This document shows, piece by piece, positions 30,149 through 39,202 of a DNA stretch of 64,000 nt (within the stretch, counting starts at the first letter, position 1; each line of letters begins with the position of its first letter). Both the position numbers and the translations under genes were made by a program. The notes under the pieces were generated by a model. That model made no database searches and was not told the DNA's origin. It saw only the letters and a program-made list of their open reading frames with translations. The DNA is from Pikeienuella piscinae. GTDB lineage: Bacteria > Pseudomonadota > Alphaproteobacteria > Rhodobacterales > Rhodobacteraceae. The stretch is from the NCBI RefSeq assembly GCF_011044155.1, contig NZ_CP049056.1:1116001-1180000 (forward strand), read 5' to 3'.

Positions 30149-30622
30149 TCAGATTGGCGGGGGCGCTGATTTTTCTTCGCTCAGAAGCACATTGGACTCC
30201 ACCTCGCCGATCCCCGGCAGTGTCATGATCCGCCGCCGGAGAATACGCTCGAAATCGGTGAGGTCGCGCGCGACCACTCTGAAGCGATAATCGTAGACGC
30301 CAAGCACATGCTGGATGAGTTGCAGCTCCGGGATCGCCGTCGCCGCGCGCTCGAACTCCTCCACCCGGCTCCGGCCCTTGGCCGCCAGTTTCACCCCCAT
30401 GAACACGGTGACGCCGTAACCGAGCTTCTCCCGGCTAAGCGCCACCCGGCGGCGGCGGATCACGCCCTCGGCCTCCAGCCGCCGGATGCGCCGCCATGCT
30501 GCCGGTTGCGAAAGCCCGGCCTCGGCGCCAGCCTCTTTCGCCGAGAGCGAACCATCCCTAAGCAGCGCCCGCAAGAGCGCCAGATCGGCGGAATCGGGCG
30601 GCGCGGTCAGATCGGCAGCCAT
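30149..30622 (-). CDS. Lrp/AsnC-family regulator (distal of a tandem pair)
   Basis: The 157-residue protein has the HTH (DLALLRALLRDGSLSAKEAGAEAGLS, WRRIRRLEAEGVI) and RAM domain (LQLIQHVLGVYDYRFRVVARD, GIGEVESNVLLSEEK). Its start overlaps the end of the other Lrp gene by 16 bases, so the two are co-expressed and may form mixed oligomers. It lies downstream in the operon that is divergent from ilvC. Confidence 0.9.
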   Translation of the reverse strand: MAADLTAPPDSADLALLRALLRDGSLSAKEAGAEAGLSQPAAWRRIRRLEAEGVIRRRRVALSREKLGYGVTVFMGVKLAAKGRSRVEEFERAATAIPELQLIQHVLGVYDYRFRVVARDLTDFERILRRRIMTLPGIGEVESNVLLSEEKSAPPPI

Positions 30623-31068
30623 TCGTCATCCTTGAGCTCGGAAACCAGCAGGAGCGCGTCGATATCCGCGACATGCGGAAGATCGAGGATGCGATTGCGG
30701 AGAATCTCCTGGTAATGCGCAAGATCGCGCGCGACCACATCCATGCGGATGTCGACCCGGCCGAGCAGAGTCTGAATCACCACGATCTCCGGCACCTCAC
30801 GGGCGGCGGCGATGAACTCCTGAAACGCGCCGGCCTGTGTCTTGTCGAGACGGACGCGAAGAAAGACCTGAACCTCGTAGCCAAGTTTTCTGAGGTCGAT
30901 TTCGACCACCCTGCCCTCGATCACCCCCGCCGCCTCCATCCGTTCAACCCGCCGCCAGCAGGGCGACGGCGAAAGCCCGGCCTTCTCCGCCAGCGCGGCG
31001 GTCGAAAGGCCGGGTTCGTCTTGAAGCGCGCGAAGGATGCGCCTGTCGGTATCGTCGAGCGTGTGCAT
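30607..31068 (-). CDS. Lrp/AsnC-family regulator (proximal of a tandem pair)
   Basis: The 153-residue protein has LDDTDRRILRALQDEPGLST, WRRVERMEAAGVIEG and a RAM domain ending ADIDALLLVSELKDDEW. It is divergent from ilvC across about 134 bases. The promoter region contains AT-rich repeats (GATATCATTC, TTATTCGAAT near 31078-31100) of the kind Lrp proteins bind. Control of ilvC in response to branched-chain amino acids is a reasonable inference. Confidence 0.91.
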   Translation of the reverse strand: MHTLDDTDRRILRALQDEPGLSTAALAEKAGLSPSPCWRRVERMEAAGVIEGRVVEIDLRKLGYEVQVFLRVRLDKTQAGAFQEFIAAAREVPEIVVIQTLLGRVDIRMDVVARDLAHYQEILRNRILDLPHVADIDALLLVSELKDDEWLPI

Positions 31069-31070
31069 GA

Positions 31071-32225
<1,155 letters not shown>

Positions 32226-32237
32226 TCGCGAGACGCG

Positions 32238-32267
32238 GACGGGCCGTCGCCAGAGCGGCGGCCCGTC
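32238..32267 (+). terminator. Probable ilvC terminator
   Basis: A 12-bp stem with one mismatch (GACGGGCCGTCG / CGGCGGCCCGTC) and a 6-base loop starts 12 bases after the ilvC stop. The following TCTAAC is only weakly T-rich. Confidence 0.6.
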
Positions 32268-32347
32268 TCTAACGGCTTCGCGTCCCGCCGCGGGTCTCCG
32301 CCATCTCACGCATACAATCGTCGGGCGGGCTAATGGAGAAGCAGGAC

Positions 32348-33124
32348 ATGGCGCGAAAATTCATCGACATATCGGTTCCGCTCGAAGCCGGGATCGCCTC
32401 CGATCCGCCCCAGATGCTGCCGGAGATCGAGTATTTCGATCACCGGATGACGGCGCCGCAGATGGCGGCCTATTTCCCCGGCCTGACGGCGGCGGACCTT
32501 CCCGGCGGCGACGGCTGGGCGGTGGAGAAGCTGACACTTTCCAGCCATAACGGCACCCATCTCGACGCGCCCTACCATCATCATTCGACAATGAACGATG
32601 GCGAACGGGCGATCACCATCGACGAGGTTCCGCTCGAATGGTGCCTCAACCCCGGCGTGAAGCTGGATTTCCGGCATCTGCCGGATGGCCATCTGGTCAG
32701 CATAGCGGAGCTTGAAGCCGAGCTTGAGCGCATCGGCCACGAGTTGCGCCCTCTCGACATCGTCGTCGTCAACACAGCCGCCGGCGCCCGCTACGGAGAA
32801 CCGGATTACATCCATCGCGGCTGCGGGATGGGGCGCGAGGCGACGCTCTGGCTGCTGGAGCGCGGCGTCAGGGTCACCGGGACCGACGCCTGGTCGTGGG
32901 ACGCGCCGTTCTCGATCACGGCGGAACGCTGGGCGGAGACGCGGGATCCCGCGATCATCTGGGAGGGACATCGCGCGTCCATCGAGATCGGCTATTGCCA
33001 CATGGAGAAACTCTCCAATCTCGAAACGCTGCCCGCGACCGGGTTCGAGATCAGCTGCTTTCCGGTGAAGCTCAGGAACGGCTCCGCCGGTTTCACCCGC
33101 GCTGTCGCCATCGTCGGGGAGTGA
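32348..33124 (+). CDS. Cyclase-family metal hydrolase (kynurenine formamidase-like)
   Basis: The signature HNGTHLDAPYHHHS (HxGTHxDxPxH) marks the metal-binding site of the Cyclase/KynB superfamily, which hydrolyses amides, lactones or similar bonds. The 258-residue protein also has FIDISVPLEAGI near the start and IHRGCGMGREATLWLLERGVR VTGTDAWSWD in two adjoining stretches. The larger size and the WSWDAPF segment differ from true KynB, so the substrate is open. The start may be 32348 (used here) or 32333. Confidence 0.85.
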   Translation: MARKFIDISVPLEAGIASDPPQMLPEIEYFDHRMTAPQMAAYFPGLTAADLPGGDGWAVEKLTLSSHNGTHLDAPYHHHSTMNDGERAITIDEVPLEWCLNPGVKLDFRHLPDGHLVSIAELEAELERIGHELRPLDIVVVNTAAGARYGEPDYIHRGCGMGREATLWLLERGVRVTGTDAWSWDAPFSITAERWAETRDPAIIWEGHRASIEIGYCHMEKLSNLETLPATGFEISCFPVKLRNGSAGFTRAVAIVGE

Positions 33125-33207
33125 GCGCCGCAAATCCCGCCTGCGCGGCGGCGGCGGGGCGCGCGGGATTCCTTGACATGCGCGCGCCGGCGGGGGAGCA
33201 AGCGGCC

Positions 33208-33516
33208 ATGCAGGACGTCTACACATTGCTGGTCGAAGCGGGGCGCGGCCCCGATGACGGTCTGCCCGAAGGCGCGACCGGCGCCGCCCTTGTCTGCTAC
33301 GCCTCCGGGCGGGACGAGGCCGAAGCGGTTCGCGAGACGGTCGCGATCCTGAAACAGGCGGCGCTCTCGGTTCTCGACGTCGCCGGCTACGGCACGCTGG
33401 AGGAGCGCGAGGCGGAGGGCCATGAGATCGGCCTTGAGGACCGCGCGCTGATGGCGCGGGCGCTTGAAGAGAACGCGGTGATCGTCGCCGAACTGACGCC
33501 GCTTTTCGGAGAATAG
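33208..33516 (+). CDS. Conserved-looking hypothetical protein
   Basis: A 102-residue acidic protein begins MQDVYTLLVEAGRGPDDGLP and contains ALVCYASGRDEAEAVRETVAILKQA and a C-terminal helix ALEENAVIVAELTPLFGE. The alternation of strands and helices suggests a small alpha/beta domain. I do not recognise the family. GGGGGAG is 10 bases upstream of the ATG, and the HAD phosphatase gene begins 3 bases after the stop, so it is the first gene of a run to 36731. Confidence 0.65.
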   Translation: MQDVYTLLVEAGRGPDDGLPEGATGAALVCYASGRDEAEAVRETVAILKQAALSVLDVAGYGTLEEREAEGHEIGLEDRALMARALEENAVIVAELTPLFGE

Positions 33517-33519
33517 TTA

Positions 33520-34167
33520 ATGCGCCCCCATGTTTTTGTCGATCTCGACGGCACGCTCACCGATAGCGCGCCGGGTATCTTCGCAGCCATTCTCCACGCA
33601 CTGGAGACGCTGGGCGCGCCCCGGCCCGACGAGACGGCGCTGCGCGCCTGCATCGGCCCCTCGCTGCATGAGAGCTTTCCGCGCCTCGGCGTGCCGGAGG
33701 CTGATGTCCCGCGGGCCATGGCCCTCTACCGCGAGCACTACATGGACGGCGGCGTCTATGACGCGAAGGTCTATGACGGCGCGCGGGAGATGCTGGCGCG
33801 ACTGAAGGAGATGGGCTTCCGGCTCGCCCTCGCCACCGCCAAACCGATCGCCTACGCGCCCTTGATCACCAGGCATTTCGGCTTGACGCCGTATTTCGAC
33901 GCCGAGTTCGGCTCGGATCTGGACGGCCGGTTCACCGACAAGCGCGACCTTCTGAAGCGCTGCGTCGCGGAAACCGGCGCCGATCCGGCGCGAAGCTTCA
34001 TGCTTGGGGATCGGAGGCACGACGCGGTTGGCGCGCTCGCCAACGGCATCACGCCCCTCGGCGCGCTCTGGGGCTTCGGCGGGCGGGAGGAGCTCACGGC
34101 CGCCGGCGTCGCCGCCCTCGCCGGCGCGCCCGCCGAGGTGGCCGACATGGTGGAGGACCTGCGATGA
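33520..34167 (+). CDS. HAD-family phosphatase (Gph-like)
   Basis: The 215-residue protein has HAD motif I FVDLDGTLTDS, motif II LALATAKP and motif III/IV in FMLGDRRHDAVGALANG. The four-helix cap fits the phosphoglycolate phosphatase group. In YVHREHY position it has MALYREHYMDGGVYDAKVYDG, as in Gph relatives. It overlaps dapE by 4 bases. The precise substrate (2-phosphoglycolate or another sugar phosphate) cannot be told. Confidence 0.88.
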   Translation: MRPHVFVDLDGTLTDSAPGIFAAILHALETLGAPRPDETALRACIGPSLHESFPRLGVPEADVPRAMALYREHYMDGGVYDAKVYDGAREMLARLKEMGFRLALATAKPIAYAPLITRHFGLTPYFDAEFGSDLDGRFTDKRDLLKRCVAETGADPARSFMLGDRRHDAVGALANGITPLGALWGFGGREELTAAGVAALAGAPAEVADMVEDLR

Positions 34168-35300
34168 TCGACCCTGTGGAATTGACCGCGGAGCTGATCC
34201 GCTGTCCCTCGATAACGCCCGAGGAGGGCGGCGCCATCCAGCTGCTGGAGACGCGGCTCAAGGCTCTCGGCTTCGCCGCCAGCCGGTGCGACCGGGAGGG
34301 GATCGCCAATCTCCACGCCCGGATCGGCGAAGGTGCGCCGGTTTTCGGCTTCGCCGGGCACACCGATGTCGTCCCGCCCGGCGACCCGGCGGACTGGACC
34401 CGCCCCCCGTTTTCCGGCGAGATCGCCGGGGGCGAGCTCTGGGGACGCGGCGCAGTTGACATGAAATCCGGCGTCGCCGCCTTTGTCGCCGCCGTCGCCG
34501 CATGGCGCGAGGCGGGCGGAGAGGGAAGCGTGGCGCTCCTCATCACCGGCGACGAGGAAGGTTCGTCGACCGACGGGACGCCGGCGATCCTCGACTGGAT
34601 GGCGGCCAACGGAGAGGGACTCGACCATTGCCTCGTCGGCGAGCCAACCTGCCCGGAGCGGCTGGGCGAGATGATCAAGATCGGCCGGCGCGGCTCGATG
34701 ACCGCCAATTTCATCGCGACCGGCCGGCAGGGCCACACCGCGTATCCGCACCGCGCCGCCAATCCGCTGCCGCCGCTGGTGCGGCTTCTCGACCGGCTGG
34801 CGAGCCGCGAACTGGATCAGGGCACAGAGCATTTCGACCCCTCGACGCTTGCGCTCACCACGATCGACACCGGCAATCCGGCGAGCAACGTGATCCCCGA
34901 GCGCGCCCGCGCGACCTGCAATATCCGCTTCAACGACGCGCATACGTCGAAAAAGTTGGCGATGTGGATGCTGGAGGAGGCCGCCGCCGCGAGCGCCGGG
35001 ACAGGCGTGCGGATCGAGTCATCGTTTCGCGCCTCAGGCGAGAGCTTCATCACCGAGCCCGGCCGCCTCTCCGACGTGATCGCCGCGGCGGCGGAGGCGG
35101 AGACCGGGCTCACGCCGACGCTTTCGACCACCGGCGGCACCTCGGACGCGCGCTTTATCAAGGCGATCTGTCCGGTCGCGGAATTCGGCCTTGTCGGCCG
35201 GACCATGCACCAGGTCGACGAGCGCGCGCCGGTCGAGGAGATCCGCGCGCTGGCCCGGATTTATCAGGGCGTGCTGGAGCGGTATTTCGATGGCGGCTGA
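34164..35300 (+). CDS. dapE: Succinyl-diaminopimelate desuccinylase
   Basis: DapE removes succinate from N-succinyl-LL-DAP in lysine and peptidoglycan synthesis. The 378-residue M20 peptidase has metal motifs GHTDVVPPGD, GRGAVDMKSGVAAF and GDEEGSSTDG, plus the dimerisation-domain segment GRQGHTAYPHRAANPLP and STTGGTSDARF near the end. It overlaps both neighbours, so it is inside a tight operon. Confidence 0.95.
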   Translation: MIDPVELTAELIRCPSITPEEGGAIQLLETRLKALGFAASRCDREGIANLHARIGEGAPVFGFAGHTDVVPPGDPADWTRPPFSGEIAGGELWGRGAVDMKSGVAAFVAAVAAWREAGGEGSVALLITGDEEGSSTDGTPAILDWMAANGEGLDHCLVGEPTCPERLGEMIKIGRRGSMTANFIATGRQGHTAYPHRAANPLPPLVRLLDRLASRELDQGTEHFDPSTLALTTIDTGNPASNVIPERARATCNIRFNDAHTSKKLAMWMLEEAAAASAGTGVRIESSFRASGESFITEPGRLSDVIAAAAEAETGLTPTLSTTGGTSDARFIKAICPVAEFGLVGRTMHQVDERAPVEEIRALARIYQGVLERYFDGG

Positions 35301-35805
35301 ATCACGGGCGCGGCTGATCTGCGTGATGGGCGTCGCCGGTTGCGGCAAGTCCACGATCGGCGCGGCGCTTGCCGAAGCGCTTGGCGCGGCCTTCGTGGAG
35401 GCGGACGCCTATCATCCAGCCACGAATATCGCGAAGATGACCGCGGGAACGCCACTGACCGATGAGGACAGGCTGCCCTGGCTCGACGCGCTCGGCGCCG
35501 CCGCGCCGCGCGAAGGGACGGCGGTGATCGCCTGCTCGGCGCTCCGCCGCCTCTATCGCGAGCGGTTGACGAAGGCCGCCGGGGCGCCGGTGTTCTTCAT
35601 CCATCTCGCTGGCGAGAAATCGGAGATCGCCGGACGGATGGCGACGCGGGGCGGGCATTTCATGCCGACCACCCTCCTCGATAGCCAGTTCGCCGCGCTG
35701 GAGCCGCCCGCCCCGGACGAGCCGCATCTCGCGCTCGACATCTCCGAGCCGCCCGATACCCTGATCGCCATCGCCCTGAAGGAGCTCTCATGTCTGACAT
35801 TCTGA
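35290..35805 (+). CDS. Gluconate kinase (GntK family)
   Basis: The 171-residue protein has the P-loop GVAGCGKST at residues 14-22, then AFVEADAYHPATNIAKMTAGTPLTDEDR, which is the GntK gluconate-binding signature, and VIACSALRRLYRE. It phosphorylates D-gluconate to 6-phosphogluconate. The start at 35290 overlaps the dapE end, and its end overlaps the dehydrogenase gene. With that gene it may serve 2-ketogluconate/gluconate use. Confidence 0.92.
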   Translation: MAAESRARLICVMGVAGCGKSTIGAALAEALGAAFVEADAYHPATNIAKMTAGTPLTDEDRLPWLDALGAAAPREGTAVIACSALRRLYRERLTKAAGAPVFFIHLAGEKSEIAGRMATRGGHFMPTTLLDSQFAALEPPAPDEPHLALDISEPPDTLIAIALKELSCLTF

Positions 35806-36731
35806 TGATCGGTCCAATGCACCCCGTCTGCATGGAGGAGATCGCCAAACTCGGAACCGTCCACCGTCTCTGGGAGGCGAAGGACAAGGAAGCGATGCTG
35901 GACGAGATCGGTCCGAAGATCGAAATCGTCGCGACCGACGGCCATCACGGCTGCAGGCCGGATCTGATGAAGCGCCTGCCGAATCTGAAGCTGATCTCCT
36001 CCTATGGCGTCGGCTACGACAATATCGACGTGCCCGCAGCCAACGCGCATGGCGCGCGGGTGTCGAACACGCCGGACGTGTTGAACGACGCGATGGCGGA
36101 GATCACCGTCGGTCTGATGGTCGCCCTCGCCCGCCGCATACCGGAGGCGGACGCCTACACCCGCGCCGGCGACTGGGCCGGCAAAGGGAATTTCCCCCTG
36201 ACGGCGGAGCTGACCGGAGCGACGGCCGGCATCCTCGGGCTCGGCCGGATCGGCAAGGAGATCGCGCGTCGGCTTGTGCCGATGAAGATGCAGGTCGTCT
36301 ATCACGGGCGGCGTGAGCAGAAAGATCAGCCCTATCGCTATTTCCCTTCTCTGATCGAAATGGCGAAGGCGGCCGACTGGCTCGTCGTCATCACTCCCGG
36401 CACCTCAGAGACGACGAAACTGGTGGACGCGGAGGTTCTGAAGGCGCTGGGGCCCGAAGGCGCGCTGGTCAATGTCGCGCGCGGCGCGGTCGTGGACGAG
36501 GCGGCGCTGGTCGAGGCGCTGAAGTCCGGAACGCTCGGCGGCGCAGCGCTCGACGTTTTCGAGGAAGAGCCCCGCCCGCATCCCGAACTTCTGACCATGC
36601 CAAGAACCATCCTCTCGCCGCACCAGGGCAGCGCGACCCGGCGGACCCGGCAAGCGATGGGTCAACTCGTGGTCGACAACATCAAGGCGCATCTGAAGGG
36701 CGCGCCACTTCTCACCGAAGTGAAAGAGTGA
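35790..36731 (+). CDS. D-2-hydroxyacid dehydrogenase (GhrB/2-ketogluconate reductase-like)
   Basis: The 313-residue protein has the NAD(P) fold GATAGILGLGRIGKEIARRL with the motif GLGRIG, the substrate-binding SSYGVGYDNIDVPAA, catalytic Arg in VNVARGAVVDEAAL, a Glu downstream and catalytic His in LSPHQGSATRRTR. This pattern fits glyoxylate/hydroxypyruvate/2-ketogluconate reductases. Coupling to a gluconate kinase favours 2-ketogluconate to gluconate, but that is inference. Confidence 0.9.
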   Translation: MSDILMIGPMHPVCMEEIAKLGTVHRLWEAKDKEAMLDEIGPKIEIVATDGHHGCRPDLMKRLPNLKLISSYGVGYDNIDVPAANAHGARVSNTPDVLNDAMAEITVGLMVALARRIPEADAYTRAGDWAGKGNFPLTAELTGATAGILGLGRIGKEIARRLVPMKMQVVYHGRREQKDQPYRYFPSLIEMAKAADWLVVITPGTSETTKLVDAEVLKALGPEGALVNVARGAVVDEAALVEALKSGTLGGAALDVFEEEPRPHPELLTMPRTILSPHQGSATRRTRQAMGQLVVDNIKAHLKGAPLLTEVKE

Positions 36732-36766
36732 GCCGCAGCGACGGCGCGCGAAGATGAGGGAGGGGT

Positions 36767-36859
36767 GAGAGACCGGCGACGACCCGAGCAAAACTCGTTG
36801 CGGCTGCTTCCTTCCGGACCTGACCGGGTTGGCGAGAGGCCCGCCCGCGCCGATCTCTC
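36767..36859 (-). ncRNA. ffs: Signal recognition particle RNA (4.5S, small bacterial type)
   Basis: The minus strand has the invariant domain IV sequence GGTCAGGTCCGGAAGGAAGC followed by AGCC, the binding site for Ffh. The ends GAGAGATCGGC and GCCGGTCTCTC pair to close a single long hairpin of about 93 nt, the usual size in alphaproteobacteria. It lies just 35 bases after the dehydrogenase gene on the opposite strand. Confidence 0.95.
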
Positions 36860-37002
36860 ACGCGGAGATATATGCCTTGAAGCCCAATAGGGCAATATCG
36901 CACGCACGCATCCGTCGCCGAGACGCCCAATATGACGGGTCGCGCCGAAATCCGGGATTTTCGCCTTGCAGTCACGGACTCGCCCGTGATTTAAGCGCCA
37001 GC

Positions 37003-37093
37003 GGAGACGTGGCCGAGTGGTCGAAGGCGCTCCCCTGCTAAGGGAGTAGGGCTCAAAAGGCCCTCGAGGGTTCGAATCCCTTCGTCTCCGCCA
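37003..37093 (+). tRNA. tRNA-Ser (anticodon GCU)
   Basis: A 91-base tRNA with a long variable arm: acceptor stem GGAGACG / CGTCTCC, anticodon loop CTGCTAA with anticodon GCT, T-loop GGTTCGAATCC and encoded CCA at 37091-37093. The long variable arm and GCT anticodon identify a serine tRNA reading AGC/AGU. Its 3' end is the integration site of the downstream element. Confidence 0.97.
37080..37093 (+). repeat. attL core (inside tRNA-Ser)
   Basis: CTTCGTCTCCGCCA, part of the T-arm/acceptor stem and CCA end of tRNA-Ser, repeated exactly at 46256-46269 in the same orientation. Similarity ends on both sides, as expected for a crossover core. Confidence 0.88.
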
Positions 37094-37149
37094 CCGACCT
37101 ATCATAACTTATTGATATTATTATGTTTTTAGAATTTGCCCCGCGCACT

Positions 37150-37171
37150 TTCCCCCAATACTTCCCCCAAT
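37150..37171 (+). repeat. Putative left integrase arm sites (double TTCCCCCAAT)
   Basis: TTCCCCCAATACTTCCCCCAAT lies 57 bases inside the left att core. A nearly identical double motif lies at 46115-46135, near the other end and in the same orientation. Paired short repeats inside both ends of an element are typical of tyrosine-integrase arm-binding sites. Confidence 0.65.
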
Positions 37172-37267
37172 AAAATATGGAACGCTGCGGAAAATCAGGA
37201 CGGGGCGTCCAGTCATTGATGATGCGAGGCTCGCGCGCGGAACGGTCAATGGGATAAAATGCGGCCT

Positions 37268-37492
37268 TCACCGCAGAACGCGGAACTTCTCCGCACCGGG
37301 CATCCATCGCGTCTCAGTCCTGGCCGCCTTCGCACCGCATCGTCTGCACTTGAGCCGCGCCTTCTCAGAATCGGATATGTCACTCCACGCTCGAACGGAC
37401 GCCGGAAATTCGTCCACCCACATGCAACCTACATGGCCGCAGCGCGTGCAAGTGATATGAAGCTGCCATGCGCCGGAGATTAGTGCCATGGC
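37268..37492 (-). CDS. Small zinc-ribbon-like protein
   Basis: A 74-residue frame has two metal-ligand pairs, ITCTRCGHVGCMW and RLKCRRCGAKAAR, spaced about 35 residues apart, which should form one zinc ribbon. No further domain. The frame is open back to an ATG at 37543, but the start at 37492 leaves the SOS box (37495-37509) in the promoter rather than in the coding region, so I prefer it. It is the cargo gene nearest the tRNA and divergent from the SRAP gene. Function unknown. Confidence 0.55.
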   Translation of the reverse strand, partial: AMALISGAWQLHITCTRCGHVGCMWVDEFPASVRAWSDISDSEKARLKCRRCGAKAARTETRWMPGAEKFRVLR

Positions 37493-37494
37493 GA

Positions 37495-37509
37495 GAACAT
37501 CGCGCGAAC
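37495..37509 (+). promoter_or_regulatory. LexA-type SOS box in the SRAP / zinc-ribbon divergent promoter
   Basis: GAAC-ATCGCGC-GAAC is the reverse complement form of GTTC-N7-GTTC, the alphaproteobacterial LexA consensus also seen before recA here. It is 54 bases upstream of the SRAP start and 2 bases upstream of the inferred zinc-ribbon start, so LexA could repress both genes. Confidence 0.7.
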
Positions 37510-37563
37510 ATTTGGTGAGTCGCAAGCGGGACGCATCACCCATTCACTGAGCCGGAGGCGACT

Positions 37564-38196
37564 ATGTGCAATCTGTTCGGGCAGGAAACGGCGAAAGAGG
37601 CGATGCGCCGGGTTTTCCCGTCTCGCCGCTGGGTGGATGAAACCGGCAATCTTGGCCCGTCCCAAATCTACCCGGACCGAATGGCGGCTATCGTGCGGCC
37701 GGATGGGGATGGCATGGCGTTGGCGATGGCGCGCTGGGGCCTTCCTTCGCCGCCGAAGTTCCAAAGCAAGAGCGGCATAGATCGGGGCGTCACGAATGTT
37801 CGCAACACGGCCTCCCCTCACTGGCGGCGATGGCTGGGGCCGGAGCATCGTTGCCTGGTTCCGCTCGACAAGTTCGCAGAGCCGATTAAGGGCGGGAACG
37901 CCTGGTTCACGCTGAAGTCAGGCGGGCCAGCGTTCTTCGCCGGGATTCAGGTGCGGGGCTGGGCGAGCATCAGGAAGCTGAAAGACGGCGAAACCACGGA
38001 TGACCTGTTCGCTTTCCTCACCTGTGAGCCTAACCGTGAAGTCGGAAAGGTCCATCCCAAGGCGATGCCGGTCGTTCTGACGAAGCCGGACGAATGGGAG
38101 AGTTGGCTTGCCGCGCCGTGGTCGGAAGCGGCGTCGCTTCAACGGCCGCTCCCCGATGGGTGTCTAAGCGTCGATTTAGTCAATCCACCGGACTGA
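37564..38196 (+). CDS. SRAP-domain protein (YedK/HMCES-like)
   Basis: SRAP proteins form a thiazolidine cross-link with abasic sites in single-stranded DNA through Cys2. Here the protein starts MCNLFG (Cys2), with Asn81 in VRNTASPHW, Glu106 in DKFAEP and His164 in KVHPKAMPVVL, matching the four active-site positions of YedK in order. The usual FYEW around the Glu is altered to FAEP. The 210-residue length is normal. GGAGG precedes the ATG. An SOS box lies upstream. It is island cargo, possibly guarding the element's DNA during replication. Confidence 0.9.
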   Translation: MCNLFGQETAKEAMRRVFPSRRWVDETGNLGPSQIYPDRMAAIVRPDGDGMALAMARWGLPSPPKFQSKSGIDRGVTNVRNTASPHWRRWLGPEHRCLVPLDKFAEPIKGGNAWFTLKSGGPAFFAGIQVRGWASIRKLKDGETTDDLFAFLTCEPNREVGKVHPKAMPVVLTKPDEWESWLAAPWSEAASLQRPLPDGCLSVDLVNPPD

Positions 38197-38380
38197 TACG
38201 AGGTCCGGAGGTTCTGAGCCTATTTGCCCTTATTTTATGGCACGGTCCAAACTGACCACTCAGCGCAGAAAGCCATTCTCCCAAAAAGAGAAAAGCTAGT
38301 TAACTTCTCCGACGCCTTGGCGTCAGATCGCATGATGGCCCTGCACACCAAGACACCACGCTGGGCGGAGGAGAACCTAG

Positions 38381-38776
38381 ATGATTAAACAGCTTTTGGC
38401 GTTCGTTTGTTCGGTCCTACTTTTCCCGACCGTAGGAATCACCCAGCAAATTGACGGAAACGAGCTTTACGAAACCTGCACCGATGAAAACCCCGTCCTT
38501 GCCGCGTTTTGCGTCGGATATATCATCGGTTATGTGGAAGGTTCGCCTTGGGGTGCCTTCGTCGTTCTAAACCGGCTAGCCCCGAAGGACGATAATGCAG
38601 TAGCCAATGCCCTCGCGCGCGAATTCCTAGGAAGTTGTCCGCCAGAGAATGCATCAAATTCGCAACTTACGGATGTCGTGAAAAAGTATCTCGAGGAACA
38701 TCCGGAAACGCGGCACGAATCCGCTCGAACCTTGATTTGGCAGGCGTTCTCCGAAGCGTTCCCGTGCGGCGGTTAG
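38381..38776 (+). CDS. Secreted Rap1a/Tai-like protein
   Basis: The 131-residue protein has a signal peptide (about residues 1-21, LLAFVCSVLLFPTVGITQ) and then the Rap1a/Tai pattern: ELYETCTDENPVLAAFCVGYIIGYVEG, GSCPPENASNSQLTDVVKKYL and HPETRHESARTLIWQAFSEAFPC. The four cysteines can form two disulfides. Known members include immunity proteins that neutralise Ssp1/Tae4-type T6SS amidase effectors in the periplasm; many others have no known partner. No effector gene is nearby. Base composition is lower in GC than the core genes. Confidence 0.78.
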   Translation: MIKQLLAFVCSVLLFPTVGITQQIDGNELYETCTDENPVLAAFCVGYIIGYVEGSPWGAFVVLNRLAPKDDNAVANALAREFLGSCPPENASNSQLTDVVKKYLEEHPETRHESARTLIWQAFSEAFPCGG

Positions 38777-38872
38777 AAGCGAAATTCGGTTATCGCTTTC
38801 GGCGGCTTGTAACGACATGGACGCTCTACGACGTTCCGGTCTGGCAGGTGCGGGGCTGGGAGCGGACTTAAA

Positions 38873-39199
38873 TCAGCCGATCGCCTCCATGATTTGCTCC
38901 CGGAGAATAAGAGACGCGATGCCGATGAAGAAAATAGCCATCCATGTGTAGCTGACCTTGTGACTGAGTTCGGATTCGATCCGCGCCAGAATGACCTTGA
39001 TGTCGGTCATGTCGGAGCGCATCGACTTCATGTCGGACTTAATCTCCGACACATCATCCTCCAAGTGCTTCACACGCGCTTCCATGCCGCCTCCGCCTCC
39101 ATCGCCTCCGTCAAGTGCGGGCATCCCCAGAGGGTCGCCCATATCGGCGCTCGATGCGCCTCCATGCTCTCCGTATAGTATATGGACATCTGCGCTCAT
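38873..39199 (-). CDS. Coiled-coil protein with C-terminal membrane anchor
   Basis: The 108-residue protein has a Gly-rich linker (GGDGGGGG), then heptad-rich LEDDVSEIKSDMKSMRSDM and IKVILARIESELSHK, and a single C-terminal hydrophobic helix YTWMAIFFIGIASLILR. The coiled coil plus tail anchor resembles small phage/prophage membrane proteins such as XhlA-like holin partners, but the match is only architectural. It follows the neighbour gene by 3 bases and is surely co-transcribed with it. Confidence 0.68.
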   Translation of the reverse strand: MSADVHILYGEHGGASSADMGDPLGMPALDGGDGGGGGMEARVKHLEDDVSEIKSDMKSMRSDMTDIKVILARIESELSHKVSYTWMAIFFIGIASLILREQIMEAIG

Positions 39200-39202
39200 T
39201 TC

